This document shows positions 37,033 through 46,232 of a DNA stretch of 64,000 nucleotides, one piece after another. Source of the DNA: an uncultured Oscillospiraceae bacterium. Lineage in GTDB: Bacteria > Bacillota > Clostridia > Oscillospirales > Ruminococcaceae. The notes beneath the pieces were generated by a model that was not told where the DNA came from, did no database searches, and saw only the letters and a program-made list of their open reading frames with translations. Made by a program: the position numbers and the translations under genes. The stretch is taken from the NCBI GenBank assembly GCA_900539695.1, contig UQDG01000009.1:1-64000 (forward strand), read 5' to 3'. Numbering within the stretch: the stretch's first letter is position 1; the number at the start of each line of letters is the position of its first letter.

Positions 37033-37683
37033 TTACTCAAAATCCACGCCTGATTTGTTATAAAGATGCGTGCGCAGGACACGGCACTGCCAGATGGGTG
37101 CGCCGCCGTGCTGCTGTAAAAAGTCCATCAGCAGCGAGGGATTCAGGTTCAGTGCTTCTCCGCTGCCGCAGGGCAGCTTGACCGAGAACTCGATGTTGTC
37201 CCCGGCTTCCTCGCAGTCGATATGGCTCAGATACTGCTTGAGGTCCAGCGTTTTCTGGCCGCGCTTGGTCTTTTTGGTGACCTCTGCCTGCTCAGCATTG
37301 TTGTAGGCCTCGATGGCAGCCAGGCCGCTTTTTGGCATTGTGACGGCGTAGACAGCCGTTTCGATCTCGGCGACCTTCTCCACAGCCGGGGCCACTTTGG
37401 TAATGACGATGCCGCGGGGCATCAACGGCTGCAAAGCGTTTTTCCAAGCCTCACCGTCGATCATCTCCTGCTCGGTCTTGACCTCGCAGCTTTCGCACAG
37501 ACTCTCCTGCCCTAAGGATAGCGGACAGGAAAAGGACAGGTAGATGTGCGGGTTATAGCCTTGGGTGTAATACACCGGCAGATCGCTCATTTTTAAGATA
37601 CGGTGGAACACCCGCTGCAGATCCAGCAGCGAGATGTAGGCGGCCTCCCCGCATTTCTCAAAGAAGATTCTTACTGTAGTCAA
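37033..37683 (-). CDS. TIGR03936/DUF2344 radical-SAM-linked protein
   Basis: A 216-residue protein recognised by RIFFEKCGEAAYISLLDLQRVFHR at the start and QGYNPHIYLSFSCPLSLGQES. It is usually found beside, or fused to, the TIGR03960 radical-SAM protein, as here. The start is TTG at 37683 with GGAGG 8 bases upstream, overlapping the partner gene by 26 bases, so translation is probably coupled. The joint function is unknown; a link to RNA modification or ribosome maturation is speculative. Confidence 0.9.
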   Translation of the reverse strand: MTTVRIFFEKCGEAAYISLLDLQRVFHRILKMSDLPVYYTQGYNPHIYLSFSCPLSLGQESLCESCEVKTEQEMIDGEAWKNALQPLMPRGIVITKVAPAVEKVAEIETAVYAVTMPKSGLAAIEAYNNAEQAEVTKKTKRGQKTLDLKQYLSHIDCEEAGDNIEFSVKLPCGSGEALNLNPSLLMDFLQQHGGAPIWQCRVLRTHLYNKSGVDFE

Positions 37684-39523
37684 AGCAGGGACCTCCGATC
37701 AGTTTATTGGCACCGCAGGCACTGCACTGGCGGTTGCAGGGCTGGGTCGTCTGGGCAGCCAGCGCCTTGTTGTACTCCCGCACCAGGTGGGCTTTGGTGA
37801 CGCCTACGTCCAGGTGGTCCCAAGGCGTGACCTCGTCCAGGCCGATGGTGCGGTAGTTGTAGAAGTCCGGGTCGATGCCGCAGGCAGCAAAGGCGTTCAT
37901 CCAGCGGTCGTAGTCGAAATATTCCTCCCAGGTATCGAAGAAGGCGCCATTCTCAAAGGCGGTCTCGATGACCTTACCAAGGCGGCGGTCGCCCTTGGCG
38001 AAGACGCCCTCCAGCACACTGGTGGTGGAATCGTGGTAGTTGACCTTGATCTTGCGGGAATGTACACAACTAAGCAGATATTTCTGCTTTTCCCGCAGTT
38101 CCTCGCGTCGATCCTGGGCGCAGAACTGGAACGGGGTGTCCGGCTTGGGCACGAAGCAGGCCACGCTGATGGTGACCTGGACGCCCTTGCCTTTCGGACG
38201 GTCGGGGATGGTATAGAACAGGTCGACCACCTGCTGGGCGGTGTCAGCGATGCCTTTGATGTCCTCCATCGTCTCGGTGGGCAGGCCCATCATGAAGTAG
38301 AGCTTGACTGAGGTATAGCCCTCGGAGAAAGCGATGCGGCAGCCGCGCTCGATCTGCTCCCAGGTGACGTTTTTGTTGATGACATCCCGCAGGCGCTGGG
38401 TGCCGGCTTCGGCCGCAAAGGTCAGGCCGCTCTTGCGCACCTTGGTGGTTTTCTCCACCAGTGATTGGGAGAAGTTGTCCACGCGCAGCGAGGGCAGCGA
38501 CAGGCTGACGTGGTCGGCCTCAGCCCAGCTGTTCAGTTCATCCAGAATGTCCTCCAGCCGGGAATGGTCGGAGGTGGAAAGGCTCGAAAGGCTCAGCTCG
38601 TCATAGCCGGTGTTGCGGCAAAGCTGGCGGGCGCTCTCGCTGATAAGCTTGGGGCTGCGCTCGCGGAAGGGACGGTACAGCTGGCCTGCCTGGCAAAACC
38701 GGCAGCCGCGCACACAGCCGCGCAGCACCTCGACGCAGGCGCGGTCCTGCACAGCGCCGACCAGAGGCACCACAAAGTTTTTAGGCGGCTCATAGTCGTC
38801 CATATTTTTGACGATGGCCTTGGTGACACGTGCAGGCACGCCGGGGCGGTTGGGCTTGACGGCCTCGATGCGGCCATCCTCCTTATACGTTACATCGTAG
38901 AAAGACGGGATGTAGACGCCGGGGATCTTAGCCATTTCCAGCAGCAGCTGTTCTTTCGTCCACCCCTGTTTTTTGCCCTGCTCCACGGCGGCACAGATGT
39001 CCTGCAGCATCTGCTCACCCTCACCCAGCTGCATGACGTCGAAGAAATCCGCCATCGGCTCAGCGTTGCAGACGCAGGGGCCGCCCGCGATAATGAGCGG
39101 CCAACTGCCGTCACGGTCTGCAGCGCGCAGCGGGATGCCTGACAGGCGCAGCATGGCTAGGATGTTGGTATAGCAAAGTTCGTATTCCAGCGAGAAGCCG
39201 ATGATGTCGAAATCCGTCAGCGGATCTTTACTTTCCAGGCAGTAGAGTGGAATGTCCAGGCGCTCCATCTGCTCCTTCATGTCGGTCCAGGGCATGAAGG
39301 CACGCTCACACCACCAGTTTTCGTGGCGGTTGAGGATGTCGTACAAGATCTTCTCGCCCAAAAAGGACATGCCGATCTCGTAGGTATCCGGGAAGCAGAA
39401 CGCCATGCGGACATCCACTTTGTCTTTATCTTTATACACGCTGCCCGGCTCGCCGCCGGTATAGCGGCCCGGTTTCTGCACCAGGCTCAGTGCTTCTTTA
39501 AATTTGGGAGAAAATTCCGCCAT
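37658..39523 (-). CDS. TIGR03960 family B12-binding-like radical SAM protein
   Basis: A 621-residue protein. The N-terminal region (about 35-190) has a B12-binding-like fold (FCFPDTYEIGMS, GFSLEYELCYTNIL). The radical-SAM core carries CVRGCRFC (three cysteines spaced C-x3-C-x2-C) for the 4Fe-4S cluster. Late CNRQCSACG cysteines at the C-terminus may bind another metal. It pairs with the downstream TIGR03936 protein. The substrate is unknown. Confidence 0.92.
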   Translation of the reverse strand: MAEFSPKFKEALSLVQKPGRYTGGEPGSVYKDKDKVDVRMAFCFPDTYEIGMSFLGEKILYDILNRHENWWCERAFMPWTDMKEQMERLDIPLYCLESKDPLTDFDIIGFSLEYELCYTNILAMLRLSGIPLRAADRDGSWPLIIAGGPCVCNAEPMADFFDVMQLGEGEQMLQDICAAVEQGKKQGWTKEQLLLEMAKIPGVYIPSFYDVTYKEDGRIEAVKPNRPGVPARVTKAIVKNMDDYEPPKNFVVPLVGAVQDRACVEVLRGCVRGCRFCQAGQLYRPFRERSPKLISESARQLCRNTGYDELSLSSLSTSDHSRLEDILDELNSWAEADHVSLSLPSLRVDNFSQSLVEKTTKVRKSGLTFAAEAGTQRLRDVINKNVTWEQIERGCRIAFSEGYTSVKLYFMMGLPTETMEDIKGIADTAQQVVDLFYTIPDRPKGKGVQVTISVACFVPKPDTPFQFCAQDRREELREKQKYLLSCVHSRKIKVNYHDSTTSVLEGVFAKGDRRLGKVIETAFENGAFFDTWEEYFDYDRWMNAFAACGIDPDFYNYRTIGLDEVTPWDHLDVGVTKAHLVREYNKALAAQTTQPCNRQCSACGANKLIGGPCFDYSKNLL

Positions 39524-39567
39524 TATGGTGAACCATCCTTATGGGGCTTGGCCCCTGTTTTACCTGT

Positions 39568-39596
39568 ATTGTACCCGATTTGTGCCCGCATTGCAA
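39568..39596 (-). promoter_or_regulatory. Promoter for the radical-SAM pair
   Basis: Minus strand: -35 TTGCAA (39591-39596), 17-base spacer, -10 TACAAT (39568-39573), 45 bases before the start at 39523. Confidence 0.8.
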
Positions 39597-39603
39597 GGCG
39601 GGC

Positions 39604-39645
39604 GCAAAAAAGGCATGCTGCATTATAAAACGCAGCATGCCTTAT
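39604..39645 (-). terminator. Rho-independent terminator of rpsB-tsf
   Basis: Minus strand: stem GGCATGCTGC / GCAGCATGCC followed by TTTTTTGC, 28 bases after the tsf stop. Confidence 0.92.
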
Positions 39646-39672
39646 TCTGCATGTTAACTCTGAAAAATCAGA

Positions 39673-40590
39673 TTAGCCCTTAATGGCAGCAGCGACTTCA
39701 GCAGCGAAGTCCTCGTTGCGCTTCTCCAAGCCCTCACCCTTGGTGAAGTGAGTGTAAGAAGCGATGGTGATCTCGCCGCCCAGAGCCTTAGCGGTATCAG
39801 CAACGTACTTCTTGACGTCGATGCCGCCGTCCTTGATGAAAGCCTGATCGACCAAGCAGCTCTCCTTGTAGAACTTGCCCAGTTTGCCGATGGCCATCTT
39901 CTCTTTGATGGCGTCGGGCTTGTTGGCGGTCTTGGGATCGTTAGCCATCTGGGCCAGAACGATCTCCTTCTCCTTAGCCAGAACGTCGGCCGGAACATCG
40001 GACTCGTTCAGGTAGCTGGGGTTAGCAGCAGCGATCTGCATAGCAATGTCCTTGCCGAAAGCAGCGAACTCGGGCTTAGCAGCAACCTCGTCGCTGGTCT
40101 CGAACTTGACGATGACACCGTGGGTGCCGCCACCATGGACGTAAGCAGCGCAATGACCCTCGTAACGGGCAAAGCGGCGAACCTTGATGTTCTCCTTGAT
40201 GACCAGGATCAGAGCCTTCAGGGCATCGTCAACGGTGCCCTCGCCCATCTTGCAGGCCATCAGGGCCTCAACGTCGGCGGGGTTCTCGTCAGCAACAACC
40301 TTAGCCAGGTTCTTGGTGAACTCAACAAACTTATCGTTCTTGGCAACGAAGTCGGTCTCGGCGTTGACCTCAACGACAACAGCGCAGTTGTCGAAAGAAA
40401 CGGCATAGACCATGCCCTCAGCGGCGATACGGCCAGCCTTCTTGTTGGCAGCAGCCAGACCCTGCTCACGCAGGATCTCGATTGCCTTCTCGAAGTCGCC
40501 GTCAGCCTGGGTCAGAGCCTTTTTGCACTCCATCATACCGCAGTCGGTCTGCTTACGCAGTTCCATAACGTCTTTTGCAGAAATAGCCAT
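39673..40590 (-). CDS. tsf: Elongation factor Ts
   Basis: Nucleotide exchange factor for EF-Tu. The 305 residues begin with the UBA-like domain (ISAKDVMELRKQTDCGMMECKKALTQADGDFEKAIE), followed by VNAETDFVAKNDKF, the EF-Tu contact region. It follows rpsB after 54 bases, the standard order, and ends at a strong terminator. Confidence 0.98.
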   Translation of the reverse strand: MAISAKDVMELRKQTDCGMMECKKALTQADGDFEKAIEILREQGLAAANKKAGRIAAEGMVYAVSFDNCAVVVEVNAETDFVAKNDKFVEFTKNLAKVVADENPADVEALMACKMGEGTVDDALKALILVIKENIKVRRFARYEGHCAAYVHGGGTHGVIVKFETSDEVAAKPEFAAFGKDIAMQIAAANPSYLNESDVPADVLAKEKEIVLAQMANDPKTANKPDAIKEKMAIGKLGKFYKESCLVDQAFIKDGGIDVKKYVADTAKALGGEITIASYTHFTKGEGLEKRNEDFAAEVAAAIKG

Positions 40591-40644
40591 AATCTCTCTT
40601 GTCCTTTCTGTCTTATACTAATAGGTGTTCCGGGCACACGGGGA

Positions 40645-41367
40645 TCAGGCCTCGGTCTTCTCCTCAGCGGCGGGAGCCTCCTGGACGCCCTGCTTGCCTT
40701 CCAGAACAGCGCTGGCCATGGCACCGGAGATCAGCTTGACAGCGCGGATAGCGTCGTCGTTGCCGGGGATCACGTAATCGATCTCATCGGGATCGCAGTT
40801 GGTATCAACGATAGCAACGATGGGGATGTTCAGCTTGCGGGCCTCGGAGACAGCGATGCGCTCCTTGTGGGGGTCAACGATGAACATAGCCTTCGGCAGG
40901 GTCTTCATGTTCTTGACGCCGCCCAGGTACTTGTCCAGCTTCTCCATCTCGAGCTCGAGCTTGACAACTTCCTTCTTGGGCAGCAGATCGAAGGTGCCGT
41001 CGGCCTGCATGGTCTTCAGCTGCTCCATACGATCGATGCGCTTACGGATGGTGCGGAAGTTGGTCATCATGCCGCCCAGCCAACGAGCGTTGACGTAGTG
41101 CATACCGCAGCGGGTAGCCTCGTCACGGATGGAATCCTGAGCCTGCTTCTTGGTGCCGACGAACAGGATCTCGCCGCCCTGAGCAGCGGTGTCGCGCACG
41201 AAGTTGTAAGCCTCATCCAGCTTCTTAACGGTCTTCTGCAGGTCGATGATGTAGATGCCGTTGCGCTCGGTGAAGATGTACTTAGCCATCTTGGGGTTCC
41301 AACGACGGGTCTGGTGACCGAAGTGGACACCTGCTTCGAGAAGCTGTTTCATAGATACGACTGCCAT
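40645..41367 (-). CDS. rpsB: 30S ribosomal protein S2
   Basis: Small-subunit protein of 240 residues from the ATG at 41367, which has GGAGG 10 bases upstream. Motifs are [29 protein letters not shown] and [13 protein letters not shown]. The C-terminal 20 residues are Ala/Glu-rich. A long in-frame extension upstream runs through the leader and promoter and is not coding. Confidence 0.98.
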   Translation of the reverse strand: MAVVSMKQLLEAGVHFGHQTRRWNPKMAKYIFTERNGIYIIDLQKTVKKLDEAYNFVRDTAAQGGEILFVGTKKQAQDSIRDEATRCGMHYVNARWLGGMMTNFRTIRKRIDRMEQLKTMQADGTFDLLPKKEVVKLELEMEKLDKYLGGVKNMKTLPKAMFIVDPHKERIAVSEARKLNIPIVAIVDTNCDPDEIDYVIPGNDDAIRAVKLISGAMASAVLEGKQGVQEAPAAEEKTEA

Positions 41368-41484
41368 AGTAAAAAATCCTCCAATAAATTTAGTTTTACC
41401 CTCCGCATGGCGTTTTATGTTTTCTAACGCTTTAACGAAAAAAGCGCACAAAAAAACAACGCAATGCGTGTGTATTGCCGTAGT

Positions 41485-41513
41485 ATAATACCACAAGCCC
41501 GCGCAAATTGCAA
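41485..41513 (-). promoter_or_regulatory. Promoter for rpsB-tsf
   Basis: Minus strand: -35 TTGCAA (41508-41513), 17-base spacer, -10 TATTAT (41485-41490). The -35 box lies inside the stem of the inverted repeat at 41493-41542. The leader up to rpsB is about 110 bases and may carry autoregulatory structure; none is obvious. Confidence 0.8.
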
Positions 41514-41542
41514 GTGTTTTTTGCAATTTTGTGCGGGCTTGT
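41493..41542. terminator. Long inverted repeat after pfkA, probable terminator
   Basis: Arms of 21-22 bases (41493-41513 and 41521-41542) share ACAAGCCCGC and TTGCAA blocks and form a nearly perfect stem with a 7-base loop. It begins 24 bases after the pfkA stop. There is no T tract on the minus strand side, so termination is probable but not certain. Confidence 0.6.
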
Positions 41543-41565
41543 GCGAATTATTTGAATTGGGACGC

Positions 41566-42540
41566 TCAGATGGAGATGGCGTTTGCGATCTCGATCATGT
41601 CGCGGTCGATGGTCTTGTGCATCGAGAGGGCCACATTGACATCGTAGTCGACGATCTTATCGCCGGAGACGGCGACAACGCGGTTGTAGATGCCCTTATC
41701 GAGCAGGTCGATGGCGTGGTAGCCCATCAGAGAAGCGTTGACGCGGTCACGCACCGTGGGAGAACCGCCGCGCTGGATGTGGCCCAGAACGGTTGCGCGG
41801 GAGTCGACACCGGTAGCAGCCTGGATCTGGTTGGCCAGCTCCTGGGCACCGATGACGCCCTCGGACACGATGATGATGAAGTGCTTCTTGCCGGTGGCCT
41901 GGGTCTGGCGCATGCGCTGCAGGATGTCGCGCTCGAAGTCGAAGGGGATCTCCGGCAGCAGGACAGCGACAGCGCCGGTAGCGATGCCGACATTCAGGGC
42001 AATATAACCGGCGTGGTGGCCCATAACCTCAACGACGCTGCAACGGTCGTGGCTCTGGGTGGTGTCGCGCAGTTTATCGATAGCCTCGACAGCAGTGTTC
42101 ATGGCCGTGTCGTAACCGATAGTGTATTCACTGCAGGCAATGTCGTTATCGATGGTGCCGGGCAGGCCGATGCAGGGGATGCCCTGGTTGGCCAGCGCAC
42201 GGGCACCCATGAAGGAGCCGTCGCCGCCAATGACGACCAATGCGTCGATGCCCAGTTCTTTACAGCGGGCAAGGCCCTTAGCCTGGCCTTCCTGGGTCTT
42301 GAACTCCAGGCAGCGTGCCGTATAGAGGATCGTGCCGCCGCGGTGGATGATCTCCGATACGCTGCGGACGTTCATTTCGTAAACTTCGCCATTGATCAGA
42401 CCGTTGTAGCCACGCTGGATACCCATCATGCGGTAACCTTTGCTGATACCAGCGCGAACGATTGCGCGAACGGCGGCATTCATGCCGGGGGCGTCACCGC
42501 CGCTGGTCAGAACACCGATGGTTTTAATTTCCTTAGCCAT
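41566..42540 (-). CDS. pfkA: ATP-dependent 6-phosphofructokinase
   Basis: Key glycolytic enzyme, fructose 6-phosphate to fructose 1,6-bisphosphate. The 324 residues from the ATG at 42540 have GGAGGGG upstream. They include TSGGDAPGMNAAVR, VIGGDGSFMGA (Gly after GGDG indicates the ATP-type), the catalytic GTIDNDI and MGHHAGYIAL. It has its own promoter and an unusual leader with three 10-base repeats. Confidence 0.97.
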   Translation of the reverse strand: MAKEIKTIGVLTSGGDAPGMNAAVRAIVRAGISKGYRMMGIQRGYNGLINGEVYEMNVRSVSEIIHRGGTILYTARCLEFKTQEGQAKGLARCKELGIDALVVIGGDGSFMGARALANQGIPCIGLPGTIDNDIACSEYTIGYDTAMNTAVEAIDKLRDTTQSHDRCSVVEVMGHHAGYIALNVGIATGAVAVLLPEIPFDFERDILQRMRQTQATGKKHFIIIVSEGVIGAQELANQIQAATGVDSRATVLGHIQRGGSPTVRDRVNASLMGYHAIDLLDKGIYNRVVAVSGDKIVDYDVNVALSMHKTIDRDMIEIANAISI

Positions 42541-42562
42541 AAAACAAGCCCCTCCTATTTTG

Positions 42563-42592
42563 GGCACATTGCGCCACATTGCGCCACATTGC
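42563..42592 (-). repeat. Three tandem 10-base repeats in the pfkA leader
   Basis: Plus-strand units GGCACATTGC, GCCACATTGC, GCCACATTGC follow without gaps, ending 8 bases before the pfkA ribosome site as read on the minus strand. They could bind a regulator or RNA, or be a slipped repeat. Confidence 0.75.
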
Positions 42593-42634
42593 CAGAAGCT
42601 AGAATAAATTTTTAACAATCTTTGTGACGTATCC

Positions 42635-42660
42635 ATTATAGCACAACTCTAGCGTCTAGA
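42635..42660 (-). promoter_or_regulatory. pfkA -10 box with adjacent palindrome (possible operator)
   Basis: Minus strand TATAAT at 42635-42640; 7 bases upstream of it lies a perfect palindrome TCTAG-CGT-CTAGA (42648-42660), between the -10 and where a -35 would be. No good -35 is seen, which suggests an activator or a regulated promoter. Confidence 0.55.
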
Positions 42661-42690
42661 TTATGGATAATTCTTGCAAAGTGCATGGAT

Positions 42691-45600
42691 TTATTTTGCA
42701 TTTTGTTCAGCTGTCTGAACTTTTACATGATCTTTACCCAAAATGCGTTCCAATTCGGCGCGCAACAGCGGGTCATCCTTGATGGCCATATGGCGGGCCA
42801 GCACCTTTTGACCGGTGTCCGCAAAGCGGAAATAGACCTTGGTAGTGCCGCCGTCAAAGATGTTGCACAGCAGGTTTTCCACCTTGTGCATCTCCGGGCC
42901 CTGGCGGCTGGGCACCGTCAGGAAATAGCCGGCGGTCTCTCCCCCGCCGGTCTCGCGGCGGACTTTTTCCACCCGGTTTTTACCGAAAGATTGGCTCGGG
43001 TCGTAGTGCTCGATGGGCTGCACCCCCTCGACGATCAGGCGGGCGGCTTCTTCCTCTTTTACAGAGACGCGGCCGTTGGCCACGACGACGGCGTTTTCCT
43101 GCAGGGCAGCGCGGCACTCGGCCAGCACCCGCGGAAAGATCAGCAGTTCCATCGTACCGGTCAGATCCTCGACGGTGGTAAAGGCCATCAGCGTGTTGGA
43201 CTTGGTGGTCATGATCTTATTTTTGACGACCGTACAAAGAATCGTGACGTTCTGGTTGTCAAAACGCTTGGCGTCCTCGCCCTGCAGGTCGGCGATGGTG
43301 CAGGTGGAGATCTGGCTGATCTGGGTGCGGTAGGCGTCCAGCGGGTGGCCGGACAGGTAGAGGCCAGAGACCTCTTTTTCCATTTTGAGCAGATCGCCGG
43401 CGGGATATTCCGGCGTGTTGGGGATCTTGTAATCGCTGGCGGCCTGCTCCTGTTCCCCGCCCATCATGCCGAAAAGGTCCATCTGGCCTTCCAGGTTTTG
43501 GCGGGCGTCGGTCTCGACGCTTTTCAGGATACCCTCGGCGCTGTCGATCATAGCGCGGCGGCTGGGCTCCAGCGCATCGAAGGAGCCTGCCTTGATGAGG
43601 TTTTCCAGCGCGCGGCGATTCAGTTCGTTGCCGTGCAGCCGCTTGCAGAAATCGTACAGGCTGCGGTAGGGGCGGTTTTTGCGCTCCTTTACCACCGAAT
43701 CGATCAGGTTGCGGCCCACGCTTTTGACGGCGTTGAGACCGAAGCGGATGCTGTCGCCATCGACGGTGAAGCCGCCGCGGGAGACATTGATGTCCGGCGG
43801 CAGGACCTTGATGGCCAAGCGCTGGCACTCGGAAGTATATTCGATAACTTTCGACGTATTATCGAGTACACTGGTCAGCAGGGCGGCCATGAACTCGTGG
43901 GGGTAATGGCACTTGAGGTAGGCTGTCTGGAAGGCCACGTAGGCGTAGCAGGCCGCGTGGGATTTGTTGAAGGCGTAGGAGGCAAAACTGATCATATCAT
44001 CGTAGATCTGGTTTGCCACTGCCTCCGGGATGCCGTTTTTGACGCATCCAGCGCACTCCTTGCCCGGCTCGGTGCATCCATGGACAAAATGCTCGCGCTC
44101 GGCCTCCATGACCTTGAGCTTTTTCTTGCTCATAGCGCGGCGCACATTGTCGGCCTGGCCGAAGCTGAAGCCTGCCAGCTCACGGCAGATCTGCATGACC
44201 TGCTCCTGATAAATGACGACACCGTTGGTCACATCCACGATGTGGGCCATCTGCGGGGTCTGGTAAACGACCTTGGACGGGTCCTTTCTGTTGCGCAAAT
44301 ACGTTGGGATGGAATCCATCGGGCCGGGGCGATACAGCGAGATCAGGGCGATGACATCTTCCAGGTTTTTCGGGCGCATGCTCATCAGCACCTGGGTCAT
44401 GCCGGTAGATTCAAGCTGGAAGATGCCCATCGTCTCGCCGCGGGTCAGCATCTCGTAGGTGGCGGGGTCGTCGTAGTCAATGTTGGCCACCCGGAAATCC
44501 GGGTCCTTGGTGTGGCGGACGGCCATCTCGGTATCGTGGATGACGGTGAGGGTGCGCAGGCCCAGGAAGTCCATCTTCAGCAGGCCCAGGCGCTCGATCT
44601 CCACCATGTTGAACTGGGTAACCGGCAGGCCGTCGTTGGTGGACAGAGGCACGTACTCGGTGGCCGGTTCACGGGTAATGACGACGCCTGCGGCGTGGGT
44701 GGAGGCATGGCGGGGCATGCCCTCGACTTTTAACGAAGTGTCGATGAGTTCATGCACCTGATTGTCACCGTCATAAAGGACTTTCAGGTCGGGGCTGACC
44801 TCCAGCGCCTTTTTCAGCGTCATCTTCAGCTCCATGGGGATGAGCTTGGCCACGCGGTCCACGTCCTGGTAGGTCATGCCCATCACGCGGCCCACATCGC
44901 GCACGGCGGCGCGGGCGGCCATCGTACCAAAGGTGACGATCTGGGCCACATGGTCGCGGCCATACTTTTCGTTTACGTAGTCGATGACCTCCTGGCGGCG
45001 CTCATAGCAGAAGTCGACGTCGAAGTCGGGCATTGAAACACGCTCCGGGTTCAGGAAGCGTTCAAAGATGAGGTTGTAGCGGATGGGGTCGATGTCGGTA
45101 ATGCCGACGCAGTAAGCCGCCAGGCTGCCCGCGCCGGAACCACGGCCGGGGCCGACGGGAATATCTCGGCTTTTGGCGTAGTTGATGAAGTCGTAGACGA
45201 TGAGGTAGTAGTTGGTGTAGCCCATCGTTTTGACGACGTTGATCTCGTAAGAAAGGCGCTCTTTCAGCGCGTCGGTGACTTCGCCGGGGTAGCGGCGCTC
45301 GAGTCCCTCCCAGCAAAGTTTCTCGAAGTATTCCTGGTTCTCCATGCCATCGGGGGCTTTGAAGTACGGCAGTTTCGTCTCGCCGAAGGTGAACTCAAAA
45401 TTGCACTGTTCCGCAATTTTGTTGGTGTTTTCGCAGGCTTCCGGCACCATCGCGAAGAGGTCGTACATCTCGTTGGTGCTTTTGAGGTAAAACTCATCGG
45501 TCTGGAATTCCATGCGGTCGGCGTCGGCGATGGTCTTACCGGTCTGAATGCAGAGCAGGATGCTTTGCATCTTGGCGTCCTCTTTGGTAATGTAGTGGGC

Positions 45601-46230
45601 GTCGTTGGTAGCGACCATGGGGATGCCAGTCTCCCGGGCCAATCGGATGAGCTGGGGCAGGACGACCTGGTCTTCCTCCAGGCCGTGGTCCTGCAGTTCG
45701 ATATAATAGTTTCCCTCGCCGAAAAGGTCGCGGTAGTAAAGCGCGGCCTGTTTTGCACGCTCGTAGTCCCCTGCCAGGATGGCCTGGGGGATCTCGCCCG
45801 CCAGGCAGGCGGACAGACAGATCAATCCCTCGTGGTGCTGTTCCAGCAGGTCCTTATCGATGCGGGGCTTGGAGTAAAAACCCTCAGTAAAGCCGGCGGA
45901 GACCATCTTGATAAGGTTTTTGTAGCCCATCTCGTTTTTGCACAGCAGGATCAGATGGTTGTTGCCGTCGATGCGGTTGACCTTATCAAAGCGGGTACGG
46001 GTGGCTACATAGACCTCACAGCCGATGATAGGCTTGATGCCTGCGGCCTTGGCTGCATCAAAAAACGCCACACAGCCGTACATAACGCCGTGATCGGTGA
46101 TGGCGCAGGCCGTCTGCCCCATGGCTTTGAGGTGGTCAAACAGGCGGTCAATACGGCAGGCTCCGTCCAGCAGACTGTACTCGGTATGCACATGCAGGTG
46201 GGTAAATTGTCTTTGGGTGGTTTCAGGCAT
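42691..46230 (-). CDS. dnaE: DNA polymerase III, alpha subunit (DnaE)
   Basis: Replicative polymerase of 1179 residues. It opens with a PHP domain (HLHVHTEYSLLDG, AITDHGVMYG), then the C-family polymerase core with GPGRGSGAGSLAAYCVGI and MPDFDVDFC (catalytic aspartates), fingers, helix-hairpin-helix and a C-terminal OB domain. The long C-terminus marks DnaE1-type. I place the start at ATG 46230, 2 bases after the whiA stop with AAGGAA upstream, rather than the TTG two codons earlier. Confidence 0.97.
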   Translation of the reverse strand: MPETTQRQFTHLHVHTEYSLLDGACRIDRLFDHLKAMGQTACAITDHGVMYGCVAFFDAAKAAGIKPIIGCEVYVATRTRFDKVNRIDGNNHLILLCKNEMGYKNLIKMVSAGFTEGFYSKPRIDKDLLEQHHEGLICLSACLAGEIPQAILAGDYERAKQAALYYRDLFGEGNYYIELQDHGLEEDQVVLPQLIRLARETGIPMVATNDAHYITKEDAKMQSILLCIQTGKTIADADRMEFQTDEFYLKSTNEMYDLFAMVPEACENTNKIAEQCNFEFTFGETKLPYFKAPDGMENQEYFEKLCWEGLERRYPGEVTDALKERLSYEINVVKTMGYTNYYLIVYDFINYAKSRDIPVGPGRGSGAGSLAAYCVGITDIDPIRYNLIFERFLNPERVSMPDFDVDFCYERRQEVIDYVNEKYGRDHVAQIVTFGTMAARAAVRDVGRVMGMTYQDVDRVAKLIPMELKMTLKKALEVSPDLKVLYDGDNQVHELIDTSLKVEGMPRHASTHAAGVVITREPATEYVPLSTNDGLPVTQFNMVEIERLGLLKMDFLGLRTLTVIHDTEMAVRHTKDPDFRVANIDYDDPATYEMLTRGETMGIFQLESTGMTQVLMSMRPKNLEDVIALISLYRPGPMDSIPTYLRNRKDPSKVVYQTPQMAHIVDVTNGVVIYQEQVMQICRELAGFSFGQADNVRRAMSKKKLKVMEAEREHFVHGCTEPGKECAGCVKNGIPEAVANQIYDDMISFASYAFNKSHAACYAYVAFQTAYLKCHYPHEFMAALLTSVLDNTSKVIEYTSECQRLAIKVLPPDINVSRGGFTVDGDSIRFGLNAVKSVGRNLIDSVVKERKNRPYRSLYDFCKRLHGNELNRRALENLIKAGSFDALEPSRRAMIDSAEGILKSVETDARQNLEGQMDLFGMMGGEQEQAASDYKIPNTPEYPAGDLLKMEKEVSGLYLSGHPLDAYRTQISQISTCTIADLQGEDAKRFDNQNVTILCTVVKNKIMTTKSNTLMAFTTVEDLTGTMELLIFPRVLAECRAALQENAVVVANGRVSVKEEEAARLIVEGVQPIEHYDPSQSFGKNRVEKVRRETGGGETAGYFLTVPSRQGPEMHKVENLLCNIFDGGTTKVYFRFADTGQKVLARHMAIKDDPLLRAELERILGKDHVKVQTAEQNAK

Positions 46231-46232
46231 GG

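Noticed and set aside
41368..41526. N-terminal extension of ribosomal protein S2
   Set aside because: The frame stays open upstream but crosses the rpsB promoter, and the ATG at 41367 has the ribosome site and the family's normal N-terminus.
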